A stretch of 50,933 nt of DNA from Roseovarius sp. ZX-A-9 (GCF_028369135.1 NZ_JAPWHW010000025.1:1-50933); one strand, 5' to 3'; numbered from the stretch's first letter, positions 1 to 9,460 are shown. Translations and numbers: made by a program. The notes: generated by a model not told the origin, from the sequence alone.

Positions 1-114
1 TGGGTCGATTGGTTCAACCACAGACGACTGCTCGGGCCCATCGGGAATATCCCGCCAGCAGAGGCTGAACAGAACTACTATGCACAGCACGACGTGCTCG
101 ATATGGTCGCGTGA
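1..114 (+). CDS. IS3-family transposase OrfB, C-terminal end (partial)
   Basis: The window opens inside a gene whose last 37 codons read WVDWFNHRRLLGPIGNIPPA and onward to a TGA at 112-114. This is the typical tail of the IS3-family OrfB integrase (rve_3 region, the WxxWFNxxRLxxxIGxxPP pattern). The rest of the element lies to the left of the window. The terminal inverted repeat is probably within about 127-151, a GC-rich stretch just after the stop codon. The element lies against the truncated gajB on the opposite strand, so it is the likely cause of that truncation. The family call is firm; the exact IS name cannot be given. Confidence 0.85.
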   Translation, partial: WVDWFNHRRLLGPIGNIPPAEAEQNYYAQHDVLDMVA

Positions 115-1340
115 AATGAAGCTATAGGTCTCCGGTGAAACCGGGGCGATTCAAGTTGCAACAAATTCTGGGCTTCAACGCTCGCTCCAAGCTGCTCAGC
201 AAGAACCGCGAAAAGACGTCTGCGCTGATACGGCCTGGCTCCAGGCCCGAATACTGGAACGTCGAATTCGCGGAGCCGCTGCGCTACTGGCACCAAGTGC
301 TGCCACCAAGGAGCAACGATAGCGGCTTTACCGAACGCGATCTGATGATGCTGTAGTAAGGGAAGGAATATGTCCGCGATCCCTTGCACAGGCGAAGCGA
401 CATGATGATAGTTCACTGAACCCGCGTAATTCTGAGCGGCTCCGGCTGAGTGCATCGCGGGTACTCTTGGAATAAGCGTCTCAGCCGGAAGAACAACCTG
501 CGGCGCGCACCGAAAATTGCCACTGAGAGCCAAATTTTGTTCTGCGTTCGCATTGCCAGCGAAGGCGCGCGCCAAGTCTGGTCGAGCACCTGCAAATCCA
601 TTGATGGATTGATTTTCATCTCCGACAAGGAAAAAACCACTCTGTAGGTGTCGGTGGAATTCATTCAATATTTCGACTTGAATATCGGTCGTGTCCTGGA
701 ACTCGTCCACCAGAAGCCACGCAAACTTACACGCAAGGCCACGGCCAACAAAAGGATGTTCACGCAGAATTTTCAGGGAATAATAAAGGATCATCGAAAA
801 GTCGATATATCCGTGATTTCTCATGAGCTGCCAATATCGTTCGGCATTGCTAGCGGATACTATCCCTCGTTCGATTCCTGCGCCAGTGGGTAATCCGTCT
901 ATCCCTACCCGTACAGACGCATAGTCCTCGAAGGTTCGAAATTGTACGGCGCGACCAATCTCTTCCTCCACCGTGCGAACCAAACGGTCAAAGAGGCTCA
1001 TCTCGCGGGTTAAAATTTTAAAATCTTGAGGGAGGTCTGGGATTGCCCACCGAAACGGCCTAAGAATGAACTGCAAGCAAAATGCATGAATAGTAGCGAT
1101 CTCGCATCGGTCAAACAGCGAGTTTGAGCCAACTTGTTTGACTCGCATCTCAATCTCTTCGACTGCCGCATTGGTGTAGGTTATACAGCCGATAGAGCGC
1201 GGGGTTTCTTCCACTCTTTCCGCCAGCTGGAGCAGTTTGGCGATAATTACCCGTGTTTTCCCACTGCCTGGGCAGGCGGACAGCATCACGTTGCCATTAT
1301 GCTCAACAGCTTGTCTTTGTTCGGGTGTTAGTGAAATCAT
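78..1340 (-). pseudogene. gajB: Gabija GajB-like UvrD/Rep helicase, 3' end cut off by IS3 element
   Basis: Superfamily 1 helicase of the UvrD/Rep type, the usual partner of GajA in Gabija antiphage defence, where GajB is thought to sense or process nucleic acid or nucleotides and activate the GajA nuclease. Visible motifs are Walker A ACPGSGKT (about residues 22-29), DEFQD (about 212-216), GDENQSI (about 240-246) and a GNFR motif (about 274). I place the start at the ATG at 1340 because it forms an ATGA overlap with the gajA stop; an in-frame ATG at 1352 is possible but less likely. The family-like sequence ends near position 155, and the last ~25 codons are read from IS3 terminal DNA. About 395 native residues remain against roughly 500 in known GajB, so the C-terminal helicase motifs are missing. 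Probably non-functional. Confidence 0.8.
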
Positions 1341-3145
1341 TCGTTCAGCCAATCGATGGCGTCTTCGATATATTGTGGCAACGCTGTGCTGAGGGATGCG
1401 TACCTCGCCGCAACTTGGGCAAAACGCCCTTTCCCGAACCGTTTCGCTGTATTCAGTACGGCAGTGCCAAGTTGCGTCAGAAGCGCATTCTCCTCATCAA
1501 TGTCCAGCTCGCCACCTTCCAAAGATGCTAGTCCGGCTTCAAGTTGTGCCGTGATCCTCGGCGCACCCAATTGCCGGGTCGCAGCGATCAGCATGGGCAA
1601 TGTCTCCTGCATCACAAGCTCACGTTCTAAGGTCGTAGCGCCAGCAAACACCTCAACGAAATTTCCGCGAAGCGCGGCCAGATCAGGGGCATCGACGTCA
1701 ACGTCGAACTCATCCCCGGCGTCGGAAGGCTTGAGATCAGCATCGGCGACAATCGCGCACTTCTTTTCGAGGTTGCCTTGTCGAAAGAGGGCTGCAAAGA
1801 CGTTGAAGTGCACTCCATGAATGGCGACCACGGAGATACCTACCCGTTCGAGATTGATTCCGTGTACTGCCTCATACAAAGCGGGGATCAGGAAAAGTTC
1901 GGCAGCTCCCTCAACAAGCATGACCTTCCGAGCGAAAAGAAGATTGCTCTTTGTTGAATCCAAGTATCTTTCCAAGTCCGCTATGTCGTCTTCGCTCAGT
2001 TGGTCATTGGCGGCAAGATTGCTTGATGCGATAGTAGCATCGGCTCGCTTTGTCAGAGATATGAGCGTATTGAACGGCGCCAGAGAGGTGATCTGCGTGC
2101 TGTGGCTACTAAGCAGGATTTGCACGCCCTTCGAGCGCAAAGCGATTAGTAGAGATGCTTGAAGCTGTGGATGCAGATGAGCCTCGGGCTCTTCCACCAG
2201 AACAAGCTGGCCTGCCGAGTTGCCCCGCGCTCTGCGCCGTTCAAGATACTCCATGAGGATCGCAATATAGAGGATGTTGTTCATCCCCAATCCGTTCCTA
2301 TTCGGCTCAAACGAATCCAGTGCCAGATCAGAAAGCAGTATCTTGAGGTTTCGAATAATGGCCTGAAATGTCGCAGCGGAAAGTCCGAGGGTTGCATCCA
2401 TCTCAAAGGCAGGCCCAGCGACGTCTTTGAATGATGCGTCAATTGAATCCGCGATGTCGGCGATAGTCGCCGAAGCTTCGATCTGTTGATTGGCATTGTC
2501 GAGGATTGCGATAAGGGCATCCTGCTCTACCTGATCGATTTCACACGCCTCGATTAGGCGAGCCAGAGGTGAAGTTCGAAAGTTTCGTAACTCACTTTCT
2601 ACATCCCGAAGCGCAGGCAGATTCACAACGAGAAATGATTGAAGATCAGAGAAACGAACTGATTCACCGATATCATCGTCATCCCAAGAAATTTCGGTCA
2701 GATCGGTTGCAGGGTTTCCGCCGCCCTTTAGCTCCCACTGGTAGTCTTCTAATGTAAGTTCGCCCAGTTGGATTTCCCCATTTTGAAGAGCTTCGCGAAC
2801 GCTTAGCCGTGGGCGAAACCTATAGAATATCCTAGCGGTGTCGGCTGCCGTCTTCCAAGTTGCAACTAACGCCTCCTGGTTCACAACGCCCTCAAACCCA
2901 GTGAGTTCGACGCCAATAAGAACTTGGTTCGGGTGGGAAATGTCGATGCTGGCATGTATGTCTTCGCGAACCAGAGTTCTGTACATCGAGGGAAATGAGA
3001 CATCGAGGCATATCTGTACGGCGCGAAGTAATGCAGTCTTCCCGGTGTTGTTTTCACCGATAATGCACGCAAGATCATCGCCCACGCTTACGTCGACGCT
3101 CTTCAATCCTCGGTAATTTTGAATAACAATTCTCGAAATTCTCAT
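1337..3145 (-). CDS. gajA: Gabija GajA-like OLD-family ATPase/TOPRIM nuclease
   Basis: A 602-residue protein of the OLD (overcoming lysogenization defect) family, the expected size of GajA (~580 residues). The N-terminal ABC-type ATPase has Walker A GENNTGKT at residues 30-37, a Walker B/signature stretch LVLVEEPEAHLHP at 314-326 and an H-loop SSHST at 346-350. The C-terminal TOPRIM domain shows the catalytic glutamate in LVEG (E412) and the DAD acidic pair (D468, D470). In known Gabija systems GajA is a DNA-nicking endonuclease inhibited by NTPs, and it acts with GajB. The stop overlaps the gajB ATG by the ATGA arrangement, implying translational coupling. GajA itself looks intact, but its partner is truncated, so the locus is probably inactive or altered. 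A solitary OLD nuclease is the alternative label; the adjacent UvrD gene makes Gabija much more likely. Confidence 0.85.
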   Translation of the reverse strand: MRISRIVIQNYRGLKSVDVSVGDDLACIIGENNTGKTALLRAVQICLDVSFPSMYRTLVREDIHASIDISHPNQVLIGVELTGFEGVVNQEALVATWKTAADTARIFYRFRPRLSVREALQNGEIQLGELTLEDYQWELKGGGNPATDLTEISWDDDDIGESVRFSDLQSFLVVNLPALRDVESELRNFRTSPLARLIEACEIDQVEQDALIAILDNANQQIEASATIADIADSIDASFKDVAGPAFEMDATLGLSAATFQAIIRNLKILLSDLALDSFEPNRNGLGMNNILYIAILMEYLERRRARGNSAGQLVLVEEPEAHLHPQLQASLLIALRSKGVQILLSSHSTQITSLAPFNTLISLTKRADATIASSNLAANDQLSEDDIADLERYLDSTKSNLLFARKVMLVEGAAELFLIPALYEAVHGINLERVGISVVAIHGVHFNVFAALFRQGNLEKKCAIVADADLKPSDAGDEFDVDVDAPDLAALRGNFVEVFAGATTLERELVMQETLPMLIAATRQLGAPRITAQLEAGLASLEGGELDIDEENALLTQLGTAVLNTAKRFGKGRFAQVAARYASLSTALPQYIEDAIDWLNE

Positions 3146-3899
3146 GGTCTGCTACCTGGCGGTAATTTGGTTCAGCTGGCATGGACACACGACATGGGCG
3201 CAGATTCAAGCTCTCTTTTTGGCTGAAACGCTTGATCCGGTGGAAAACTATGACGAGCTGGCGGCATCCAATCGGTGTAGGGTTGGTCAAGGGTTGCAGG
3301 CCGCGAAAGGCCCATTTCTCGGACAGGTCAGCGGCATTGCGAAACTTGCCTTTTGATCGTGCTTTGCCTGTTGGTCAGGGTTCAACTGGGTCAGCCGGTT
3401 GATGTCCGCTCCAGCAAAGCGCCAAGTTCGTTTTCGCGTCGGCAGCAAAGGTCGGCTTTCCGCCCGACCTGCATAGACGTCATCGGCCGTCCGGTGGCGG
3501 TCGCCATGTCCGCTTCGGGCTGACAGCAGTCATCGGGACAACTCCAAGAAGGCACTGATGATCAAAAATTGTGTACTGCACCGCCGCAAGGCAGCTGTGA
3601 GCCCACATTTGCCGATGCTGCGTTGTACATGAAGGTCTGCTTTTCGAGATCGGCAAAAGAAGGTGAAATAACCGGTGCCATTTTTGCGAAGAGTATGCGT
3701 CCGATGACTTTTAAGTACTTTGCAGAAGGTGTCATCATTTGAGCAAGAAAGATCGTTTTGAACAAATAGGTTTTGACAGGGGGATACTGTTTGCAACGCG
3801 AGACGAGGTGGCTGTTGGCCCCCTCCGGGGCGGTAAAAATTGCTTTTCTCGACTCGTTTCAATAGCATAGCCTGACGATTGATTAATTTGGGGGCTGTT
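3146..3899. other. Gene-poor stretch between gajA and the VPLPA-CTERM gene
   Basis: About 750 bases with no convincing gene. Short frames exist on both strands (for example 3144-3356, 3181-3402 and 3530-3868), but none has a recognisable family, a good ribosome-binding site or balanced composition. It must contain the promoter of gajAB (reading left) and of the secreted protein gene (reading right), but I could not pick a convincing -35/-10 pair. It may be decayed coding DNA. Confidence 0.5.
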
Positions 3900-4565
3900 A
3901 TGAATATAAAATCTATGGGTTGCGCGCTTTTTGCGCTTTTATTTGCGAGTGGCGTTCAGGCTGCAACAATTTTGGATCAGGACCACTTGCCAGGCACCGA
4001 TAATGGTGCACGGATTGGTGGCACGGCCACAAACGCCACAACAGGAAGTGTTCAGGCGCAGACTTTTACCGCGGGGCTCACAGGTATCTTTCACAGTGCG
4101 GTTTTGCGGTTGTCTGTCTTTTCAACAACAACTACGGACGTGACGGTTGGCCTTTGGTCTGTGACTGGAGCAGGAACACCCAGCGCGTTGCTTGGAAGCA
4201 CGGTTACAGCCGATACCTCGGTTCAAGCGGGCACTGGCATAATGGATTTTACATATAATTTCTCATCGCAGATGTTGAGTATGGCAGCGGGCACATCATA
4301 TGCGCTTGTCGCAACTCATGGAGAAGGGTTTGGCACCAGTTGGAGGGCTGAAGTCCCCGGAACTTACACGGGCGGACAACGTTATTCCGCGTCACAGAAT
4401 CTGACGACCGGTGCCATCACATCCTCCTTCCTCGCAAGCAACGACTGGGATTTCCAGTTTCAGACAAATGTGACGACATCACCCGTTCCATTACCTGCGG
4501 GCCTACCTTTGCTGTTGGGTGGTATGGGGCTTCTGGCCTTGGTTCGGCGTCGCAAAAGCGCCTAA
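3900..4565 (+). CDS. Secreted protein with VPLPA-CTERM sorting signal
   Basis: A 221-residue exported protein. The ATG at 3900 follows a GGGGG ribosome-binding stretch, and the frame then starts with a clear signal peptide (Lys-containing n-region, LFALLFASG core, cleavage near GVQA-A at about residue 20). The middle is Ser/Thr/Gly-rich beta-type sequence resembling the choice-of-anchor-type domains of exosortase substrates. The C terminus is the diagnostic VPLPAG motif followed by a Gly/Leu-rich membrane helix and an RRRK tail: the VPLPA variant of PEP-CTERM found almost only in Rhodobacterales. Such proteins are processed by an exosortase and retained at or released from the cell surface, often with exopolysaccharide. 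No exosortase lies in the window. The adhesive or matrix role is inferred from the family. Confidence 0.85.
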   Translation: MNIKSMGCALFALLFASGVQAATILDQDHLPGTDNGARIGGTATNATTGSVQAQTFTAGLTGIFHSAVLRLSVFSTTTTDVTVGLWSVTGAGTPSALLGSTVTADTSVQAGTGIMDFTYNFSSQMLSMAAGTSYALVATHGEGFGTSWRAEVPGTYTGGQRYSASQNLTTGAITSSFLASNDWDFQFQTNVTTSPVPLPAGLPLLLGGMGLLALVRRRKSA

Positions 4566-4970
4566 ATCCGGCTCTCCGATCAAGTCTTGTCTCTTCCGAG
4601 AGGCACCAACCTTTTTCGCAATGGCGCGTTATGGGTGCCTGCCATGAAAGATATCGCAGTCATTCACGGCCTTATGGCCGGTATTGGGTAAATGCAAAAA
4701 ATTCTGAGCACGGCTTGGCTGGTCGTGTTCAGAATTCAAGCGTATCAGTGGTCTGATGAACCTGATTTGCTGTTTCCCGACGATTCTGCAGCGTCTTTAG
4801 TCCGCCCACTTCAGCCTATAGCCGCGGTGAGGGCACTTGCCCGCGTTACATGCCGACTTAGCATCATGTCACGCCGCCACCTGACATCGCCCATCCTCCT
4901 CACATCCGGCATCGAGAAATATCAGTGAATACTATTTGCTCTTAACGTGAGCACTGCTCATGCTGAGGGC
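4566..4970. other. Intergenic stretch upstream of LysR regulator
   Basis: About 400 bases without a supported gene. A 78-codon frame at 4692-4928 has no signal, domain or ribosome-binding site that I can recognise, and it is unlikely to be real. The promoter of the LysR gene should lie near the right end. Confidence 0.45.
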
Positions 4971-5894
4971 ATGGATATTACCCTTATCAGAACATTTTTG
5001 GAGGTCGCCGCATCTGGCTCGTTCGTCGCCGCGTCAGAGCGGTTGTTCGTGACGCAATCTGCGGTTTCCCTGCGCATCCAGCGGCTCGAGGAGTCGCTGG
5101 GCAGGCCGCTTTTCACCCGCTCCAAGGCCGGGGCCGAGCTGACCCCGGCGGGGCATGAATTCGAGAAATATGCGATAAGCCTTATCAAGGTTTGGGAGGA
5201 GGCGCGCCAGCAGATCGCCATTCCCGAAGGTTTCAGCAAAAGCCTGACCATCGGGGCGCAATATTCCCTGTGGCCCGGCCTGGGGTTCCGGTGGATCGAT
5301 CAGTTGCGCGTCGCCATGCCAGACCTCAGCCTGCGGGCAGAGATCGGGATGTCCGACCGGCTGACGCGTTTTCTGACCGAAGGCGTGGTGCAGGTCGCGC
5401 TGACCTATACGCCGCGACTCCGCCCCGGCATTTCGGCGCATAAGGTGCTGGACACGGATCTTGTACTGGTCGCGGCGTGGCCCAATCCGTCCATGGATCT
5501 GCGTGGGCGGTACGTTTTTGCAGATTGGGGACCGGAATTCGTTCAGGCGCACAGTATCTCTCTGCCCGAACTGACCAATCCCGGCCTGACCTTCTCCTTG
5601 GGGTCGATGTTGGCGCCATACATCATTTCGCGCAATTTCGCGGCGTATCTGCCCGCGCGGTATGTAAAGCTATTTATCGACTCGGGCGAATTGCATCTGG
5701 TGCCGGATGCGCCACGCTTTCCATACCCTGTCTGGTCCGTATGGAGGGATGGTATCGATCCGATAGTTGCCGAAATAGCGCAGTCGACACTCGACGTGAT
5801 CTCTCGCGATGCCCGCGCCGAACAGGATGACGTTATGGCACGACTGAAGAAAATCAGCCGCAATCATGAGGTTGGAATTCTCGGGGCCGAGTGA
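4971..5894 (+). CDS. LysR-family transcriptional regulator
   Basis: A 307-residue regulator of normal LysR length. The N terminus has the classic winged helix-turn-helix (MDITLIRTFLEVAASGSF, then AASERLFVTQSAVSLRIQRL and EESLGRPLF within the first ~60 residues). The remainder has the length and pattern of the periplasmic-binding-like effector domain. I chose the ATG at 4971, directly before the conserved helix 1 and preceded by GAGGG, rather than the in-frame GTG at 4947. The gene stands alone, 140 bases before a DUF481 gene on the same strand. LysR targets are often adjacent, but nothing in the sequence fixes the target or the inducer. Confidence 0.9.
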   Translation: MDITLIRTFLEVAASGSFVAASERLFVTQSAVSLRIQRLEESLGRPLFTRSKAGAELTPAGHEFEKYAISLIKVWEEARQQIAIPEGFSKSLTIGAQYSLWPGLGFRWIDQLRVAMPDLSLRAEIGMSDRLTRFLTEGVVQVALTYTPRLRPGISAHKVLDTDLVLVAAWPNPSMDLRGRYVFADWGPEFVQAHSISLPELTNPGLTFSLGSMLAPYIISRNFAAYLPARYVKLFIDSGELHLVPDAPRFPYPVWSVWRDGIDPIVAEIAQSTLDVISRDARAEQDDVMARLKKISRNHEVGILGAE

Positions 5895-6037
5895 ATCATC
5901 TTACATGAGCATAACGCGTTTTGAACGTGATTATTACGCATTTCTCTTATCGATACGACAATCCTAATCCTCAACCCAGCAGAGACGCTCCCGTTCAAAT
6001 GAACACAACGGGCAACCCTTTTGGGAGAGGACTGACC

Positions 6038-6865
6038 ATGAAAACATCTTTCACACTTGCTTCCGTATCGGCACTGGCACTTATGATTGCCGCGCCGAGC
6101 TTCGCTCAGAGCGTGGTTCTTGGTATGGATGACTTGGACGACCAGGTCGAGGATATCGAGCGCGACGTCAACCGCGACATGGACAAAGCCGAAGACAAAG
6201 ACCGTTTCGGCAACAACCAGTTCGCGCAAGGCTGGAGTGGCAGCATGGCGCTGGGTCTGTCTGCCACAGATGGCAATACAGATACTGCAGATCTGTCTGT
6301 CGCCGGCCGCCTGCGCTATGGCGCCGGCCCGTGGAACCACACTTGGGCCTTCGCGCTGGAAGCAGCCGAGGACAACAATGTGCGCAACAAGGAAGAGGCT
6401 TTCGCCACCTATGACGTGAACCGATACGTCTCGGAGAATGCTTATATTTTCGGCGTTGGAACCCTGCGCTATGACGGCTTCGCGTCCAACAAGTGGGATG
6501 CATTCCTGGGCGCAGGTCCGGGCTACCGGATCGTCAACACCGAAACCACAGCCTGGCGTGTTCAGGCAGGCCCCGGCGTGCGCTACATCGAGGACCAGCT
6601 TGGCAACGACACCACCGAAATCGCAGGTATTGCGTCTTCGCGCCTCTACCAGAAGATCAACGACTACGCGTTCCTGTCAAACGACACAGATGTCCTGTTC
6701 TCTGACAACGACACACTGGTCGTCAACGATCTGGGCGTGACCTTCAAGCTGTCCGAGCGTCTGGCCACCCGCACCAGCCTGCGGACCGAGTGGAACAGCG
6801 ACCCGCTGCCGGGTCGTGACGACACTGATACCTCGTTCAACGTGTCCCTCGTCGTCGGTTTCTGA
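6038..6865 (+). CDS. DUF481-type outer-membrane protein
   Basis: A 275-residue exported protein. The start is the ATG at 6038, behind a strong GGGAGAGG site. It opens with a signal peptide (MKTSFTLASVSALALMIAAP, cleavage near SFAQ). An acidic, likely helical segment (DDLDDQVEDIERDVNRDMDK) follows, then a beta-barrel-like region with repeated patterns such as GSMALGLSATDGNTDT, YGAGPWNHTW and GAGPGYRIV, ending in the aromatic VVGF typical of outer-membrane barrels. This matches DUF481 (YdiY-like salt-induced outer-membrane proteins), whose exact role is unknown. The gene is followed directly by an intrinsic terminator. Confidence 0.8.
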   Translation: MKTSFTLASVSALALMIAAPSFAQSVVLGMDDLDDQVEDIERDVNRDMDKAEDKDRFGNNQFAQGWSGSMALGLSATDGNTDTADLSVAGRLRYGAGPWNHTWAFALEAAEDNNVRNKEEAFATYDVNRYVSENAYIFGVGTLRYDGFASNKWDAFLGAGPGYRIVNTETTAWRVQAGPGVRYIEDQLGNDTTEIAGIASSRLYQKINDYAFLSNDTDVLFSDNDTLVVNDLGVTFKLSERLATRTSLRTEWNSDPLPGRDDTDTSFNVSLVVGF

Positions 6866-6892
6866 TCCGAAAACTGATGGCAAAACTGGAAG

Positions 6893-6918
6893 GGGGCGGA
6901 GAAATCCGCCCCTCTTTT
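6893..6918 (+). terminator. Rho-independent terminator after DUF481 gene
   Basis: The stem GGGGCGGA (6893-6900) pairs with TCCGCCCC (6905-6912) across a GAAA tetraloop and is followed by CTCTTTT. It lies 28 bases after the DUF481 stop codon. Confidence 0.85.
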
Positions 6919-7004
6919 CACAATTGGAGATCACCTGTCGCTGCAAATAACTTTCACATCGTTTCACTACGAACAGGGGATTTCCCCCAACTGGAGTGAC
7001 TGAA

Positions 7005-7397
7005 ATGCTGAAACATATCCTGCTGATTGGTTCACTGGTGCTGGCGCCTGTCGCAGCCTTTGCTGCTGATCCGGTTGTTGGCATCTGGAAAACCGAACCC
7101 GACCGCAAAAACCTGACCTCGCATATACAGATCAGCCAATGCGGCGAAAAATTTTGCGGCAAGGTGCTGAAAGCTTTCGGGCCGTCAGGCAAGGAAGTGA
7201 TGACCAAGAATATCGGGAAGCAGATATTCTGGGATGTCGAGGCCAAGGGCGGTGGAAACTACGATAACGGTACGATCTGGGTGCCGCTGTTGAACATCAA
7301 TGCCAAGGGCAAGATGACGCTGGCGGGCAACACACTGAAGGTGTCGGGAAACAAAGGCCCCGTCAAAGACAGCCAAGTCTGGACCCGGATAAAGTAG
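7005..7397 (+). CDS. DUF2147 family exported protein
   Basis: A 130-residue protein with a signal peptide (MLKHILLIGSLVLAPVAAFA) and the DUF2147 core: VVGIWKTEPD near the mature N terminus, HIQISQCGEKFCGKV and later GGGNYDNGTIW. Two cysteines in the SQCGEKFCGKV stretch could form a disulfide. I chose the ATG at 7005, which has GGAG eight bases upstream, rather than the GTG at 6996. The family is widespread, periplasmic and of unknown function. The gene is set off from its left neighbour by a terminator, so it is probably monocistronic. Confidence 0.85.
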   Translation: MLKHILLIGSLVLAPVAAFAADPVVGIWKTEPDRKNLTSHIQISQCGEKFCGKVLKAFGPSGKEVMTKNIGKQIFWDVEAKGGGNYDNGTIWVPLLNINAKGKMTLAGNTLKVSGNKGPVKDSQVWTRIK

Positions 7398-7664
7398 ATA
7401 AAGTAAGAGTATTGGCCCTGCTTTTCGGGCAGGTGCGTCCTGCGGCGCCTGTGGTTTCGCTAGTCAGTCATGAGCCGGGCACCTCAAATGCTGCACGATG
7501 CGCGATTGGCCAGTCTGGCAAGCGGGGGGGTATTGATGGGCGGTGAAAGACCGGCTCGGGCGCTGAACAGCGTTGTCAGAAACGGCATAAGCAAGCTTTG
7601 CCGCACTGCGCCCGAGTTCAGATCCAAGCCTAGATCGGCCTTGCCCTCATCAATTGCACCCGTG
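7398..7664. other. Intergenic region before FNT channel gene
   Basis: About 267 bases. The frame of the following channel gene stays open back to 7470, but the extra ~65 codons lack family character, so I treat this stretch as non-coding leader. No clear promoter or hairpin was identified. Confidence 0.4.
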
Positions 7665-8462
7665 ATGATCAAGATCATGAACGACGAAAAAAGCCATGAT
7701 GCTTACAAACCGGCGAACATTGCAGCGCTCGTAGAGGCCGGTGGCGTCGCGAAAGCACAACTTCCCATAGCTCAAATGTTTGTACTCGCGATTCTTGCCG
7801 GAGCCTTCATTGGTTTCGGCGCGGCCGCTTATACCGCTGTGATGGTCGGCTTGGACCCTGCCTTTGGGCCCGTGCGGCTGCTTGGTGGCGTCGTGTTTTC
7901 ACTGGGCCTAATTCTGGTTATCGTTGGTGGCGCGGAATTATTTACCGGAAATGCGCTGATGGTGATGGCGGCTGTCGAGAGGAAAATCTCCGTGCGCCAG
8001 CTGCTGCGAAGTTGGGCCGTGGTCTATGCCGGGAACTTTGTGGGTGCGGTTGGGCTTGCTGTTGCTTTCGGTTCCACCGGCCTTCTGGATGGCCCAATGG
8101 GTGTCGTCGCAGCGAAAATCCCGATCGCGAAGGCGTCTCTGCCGCCGTTTGAGGCCTTCATGCGTGGCGCTTTGTGTAATGCGTTAGTGTGTCTTGCGAT
8201 TTGGCTGTCTTTTGCCGCGCGTACGGTCGCCGGCAAGATTTTGGCAATCCTCTGGCCAATCAGTGCCTTTGTATTGCTGGGCCTCGAACACTCTGTCGCA
8301 AATATGTACTTCTTTCCCCAGGGATGGTTGGCCGCATCCAACGTGTCGGCAATGGATGCATTGGGCAACATGGTCTGGGTGACCTTGGGGAATGTTGTGG
8401 GCGGCGCGGGGGGCATCGCGTTGTCATATCACTTTGCTTACCTCGGAAGATCCAATCGCTGA
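7665..8462 (+). CDS. Formate/nitrite transporter (FNT) family channel
   Basis: An inner-membrane channel of the FocA/NirC family, about 265 residues and of normal family length if translation starts at the ATG at 7665 (an ATG at 7677 is also possible). The family N-terminal pattern KPANIAALVEAGGVAKAQ is followed by six hydrophobic segments, including FVLAILAGAFIGFGAAAYT, GGAELFTGNALMVM (the FNT signature around the second repeat) and GNMVWVTLGNVVGGAGG near the C terminus. FNT proteins conduct formate, nitrite, hydrosulfide or acetate; no neighbour points to one substrate. Confidence 0.85.
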   Translation: MIKIMNDEKSHDAYKPANIAALVEAGGVAKAQLPIAQMFVLAILAGAFIGFGAAAYTAVMVGLDPAFGPVRLLGGVVFSLGLILVIVGGAELFTGNALMVMAAVERKISVRQLLRSWAVVYAGNFVGAVGLAVAFGSTGLLDGPMGVVAAKIPIAKASLPPFEAFMRGALCNALVCLAIWLSFAARTVAGKILAILWPISAFVLLGLEHSVANMYFFPQGWLAASNVSAMDALGNMVWVTLGNVVGGAGGIALSYHFAYLGRSNR

Positions 8463-8757
8463 CAGAACGACGTCCGCTTCTGTCCTGCGGTGCGGCCATC
8501 AGATGCCAAGAATGCTGCGCCATCGAGCAATTTCTGCTCCGGGGAAGCTTCACTGCGATGAATGGCAGCAATTGGCCCGAAGCCACAGCCATTGCCTTGT
8601 AGCAGAGCTGTAAATGCCCCTGAATGCCAGCCCTTGTCGCAGCTCATCGGCACAAACTGGCAGGTTACCGCCCGGATGAGCGGGCTCACGGAGATTTCAG
8701 GGCCGTCCCTCCTGAATAGATTGACAGCTGTTCCATTTTTCCGTCACAACGCACCCC
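8463..8757. other. Intergenic region upstream of copper operon
   Basis: About 295 bases with no supported gene. A TTGACA at 8721-8726 resembles a -35 box, but the downstream -10 match is poor and would leave almost no leader, so I do not call a promoter. Confidence 0.4.
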
Positions 8758-9162
8758 ATGGGTTTCATTAATGCCATATCTGCGGGTCTCAGGGCGCTCT
8801 CGTGCTTCGTGATCGTCTGCGCGTTGATGATCCTGCCACCTTCTGCCACCCATGCCACCTCCGGCATGCATGATAGCCATCACGCCGCCTCGGCCGCGGG
8901 CAATCATGCCGCGGCGGGCCATACGCATGGCACGGATGCCACGCATCACATGCAGGATGCAGGCGGAGACATCGCGCCGGATGCCGAGCAGGATCAAACG
9001 TCAGCGCCCTGCTGCAGCGGTATTTGCGTTTCAGCGGTTCTTACCGACACCAGCACGACACAGCCGGTTGCCATGACACGGAGCCGCTACATCACGGTGC
9101 CGATTGAATCCGCCTCGGCGGAACTGGCGGGTTTCCTGCGTCCGCCGTTACATCTGATCTGA
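8758..9162 (+). CDS. His-rich exported protein at head of copper operon
   Basis: A 134-residue protein with an N-terminal hydrophobic segment (ALSCFVIVCALMILPPSA, about residues 13-30) that could be a signal peptide or anchor. A region very rich in His, Met and Ala follows (GMHDSHHAA, HAAAGHTHGTDATHHMQD, about 36-68), and then a cysteine cluster CCSGIC (about 84-89). His/Met/Cys clusters of this kind bind copper or related metals. I do not recognise a named family. Its place just upstream of an efflux-type outer-membrane protein, a multicopper oxidase and a cupredoxin supports a role as a periplasmic metal buffer or chaperone; that is inference. Confidence 0.6.
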   Translation: MGFINAISAGLRALSCFVIVCALMILPPSATHATSGMHDSHHAASAAGNHAAAGHTHGTDATHHMQDAGGDIAPDAEQDQTSAPCCSGICVSAVLTDTSTTQPVAMTRSRYITVPIESASAELAGFLRPPLHLI

Positions 9163-9238
9163 TTCCGCGGCCCGTACCGGGCCTGTGCTTTGCGCATCCA
9201 GGTGCGTGAATCTGACACTCATCAATCAGGTCAATAAC

Positions 9239-9460
9239 ATGAAAATCCAACTCTTCATGGGGGTCTCGGCCCTCGTGCTAGGCGCCTGTTCAGGCGCGCC
9301 CTTGCCATTGCCGGACGTGAGCGCGCAACAGGCCACCGTCACCACCGTCGTCGCATCACCCGTCCGCTATCAGGACCCGCTCGCGGGCTACACCTATCGC
9401 GGCCCGACCGGCCCGCGCGACTGGCGCAGCGTCAACCAAGAACAGTCGGAGGGGCATTGA
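9239..9460 (+). CDS. Small lipoprotein in copper operon
   Basis: A 73-residue protein starting at the ATG at 9239. It has a short signal peptide with a lipobox LGAC (Cys at about residue 18), so it should be lipid-anchored. The mature part is Pro/Gly/Arg-rich with YQDPLAGYTYRGPTGPRDW and has no domain I recognise. Its TGA stop overlaps the next ATG (TGATG), so it is translationally coupled to the TolC-like gene. Confidence 0.65.
   Translation: MKIQLFMGVSALVLGACSGAPLPLPDVSAQQATVTTVVASPVRYQDPLAGYTYRGPTGPRDWRSVNQEQSEGH

Noticed and set aside
4692..4928. A 78-codon open frame upstream of the LysR gene
   Set aside because: No ribosome-binding site, no family, unremarkable composition.
8721..8749. 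TTGACA at 8721 as a -35 box for the copper operon
   Set aside because: The downstream -10 is poor and would leave almost no leader before the ATG at 8758.
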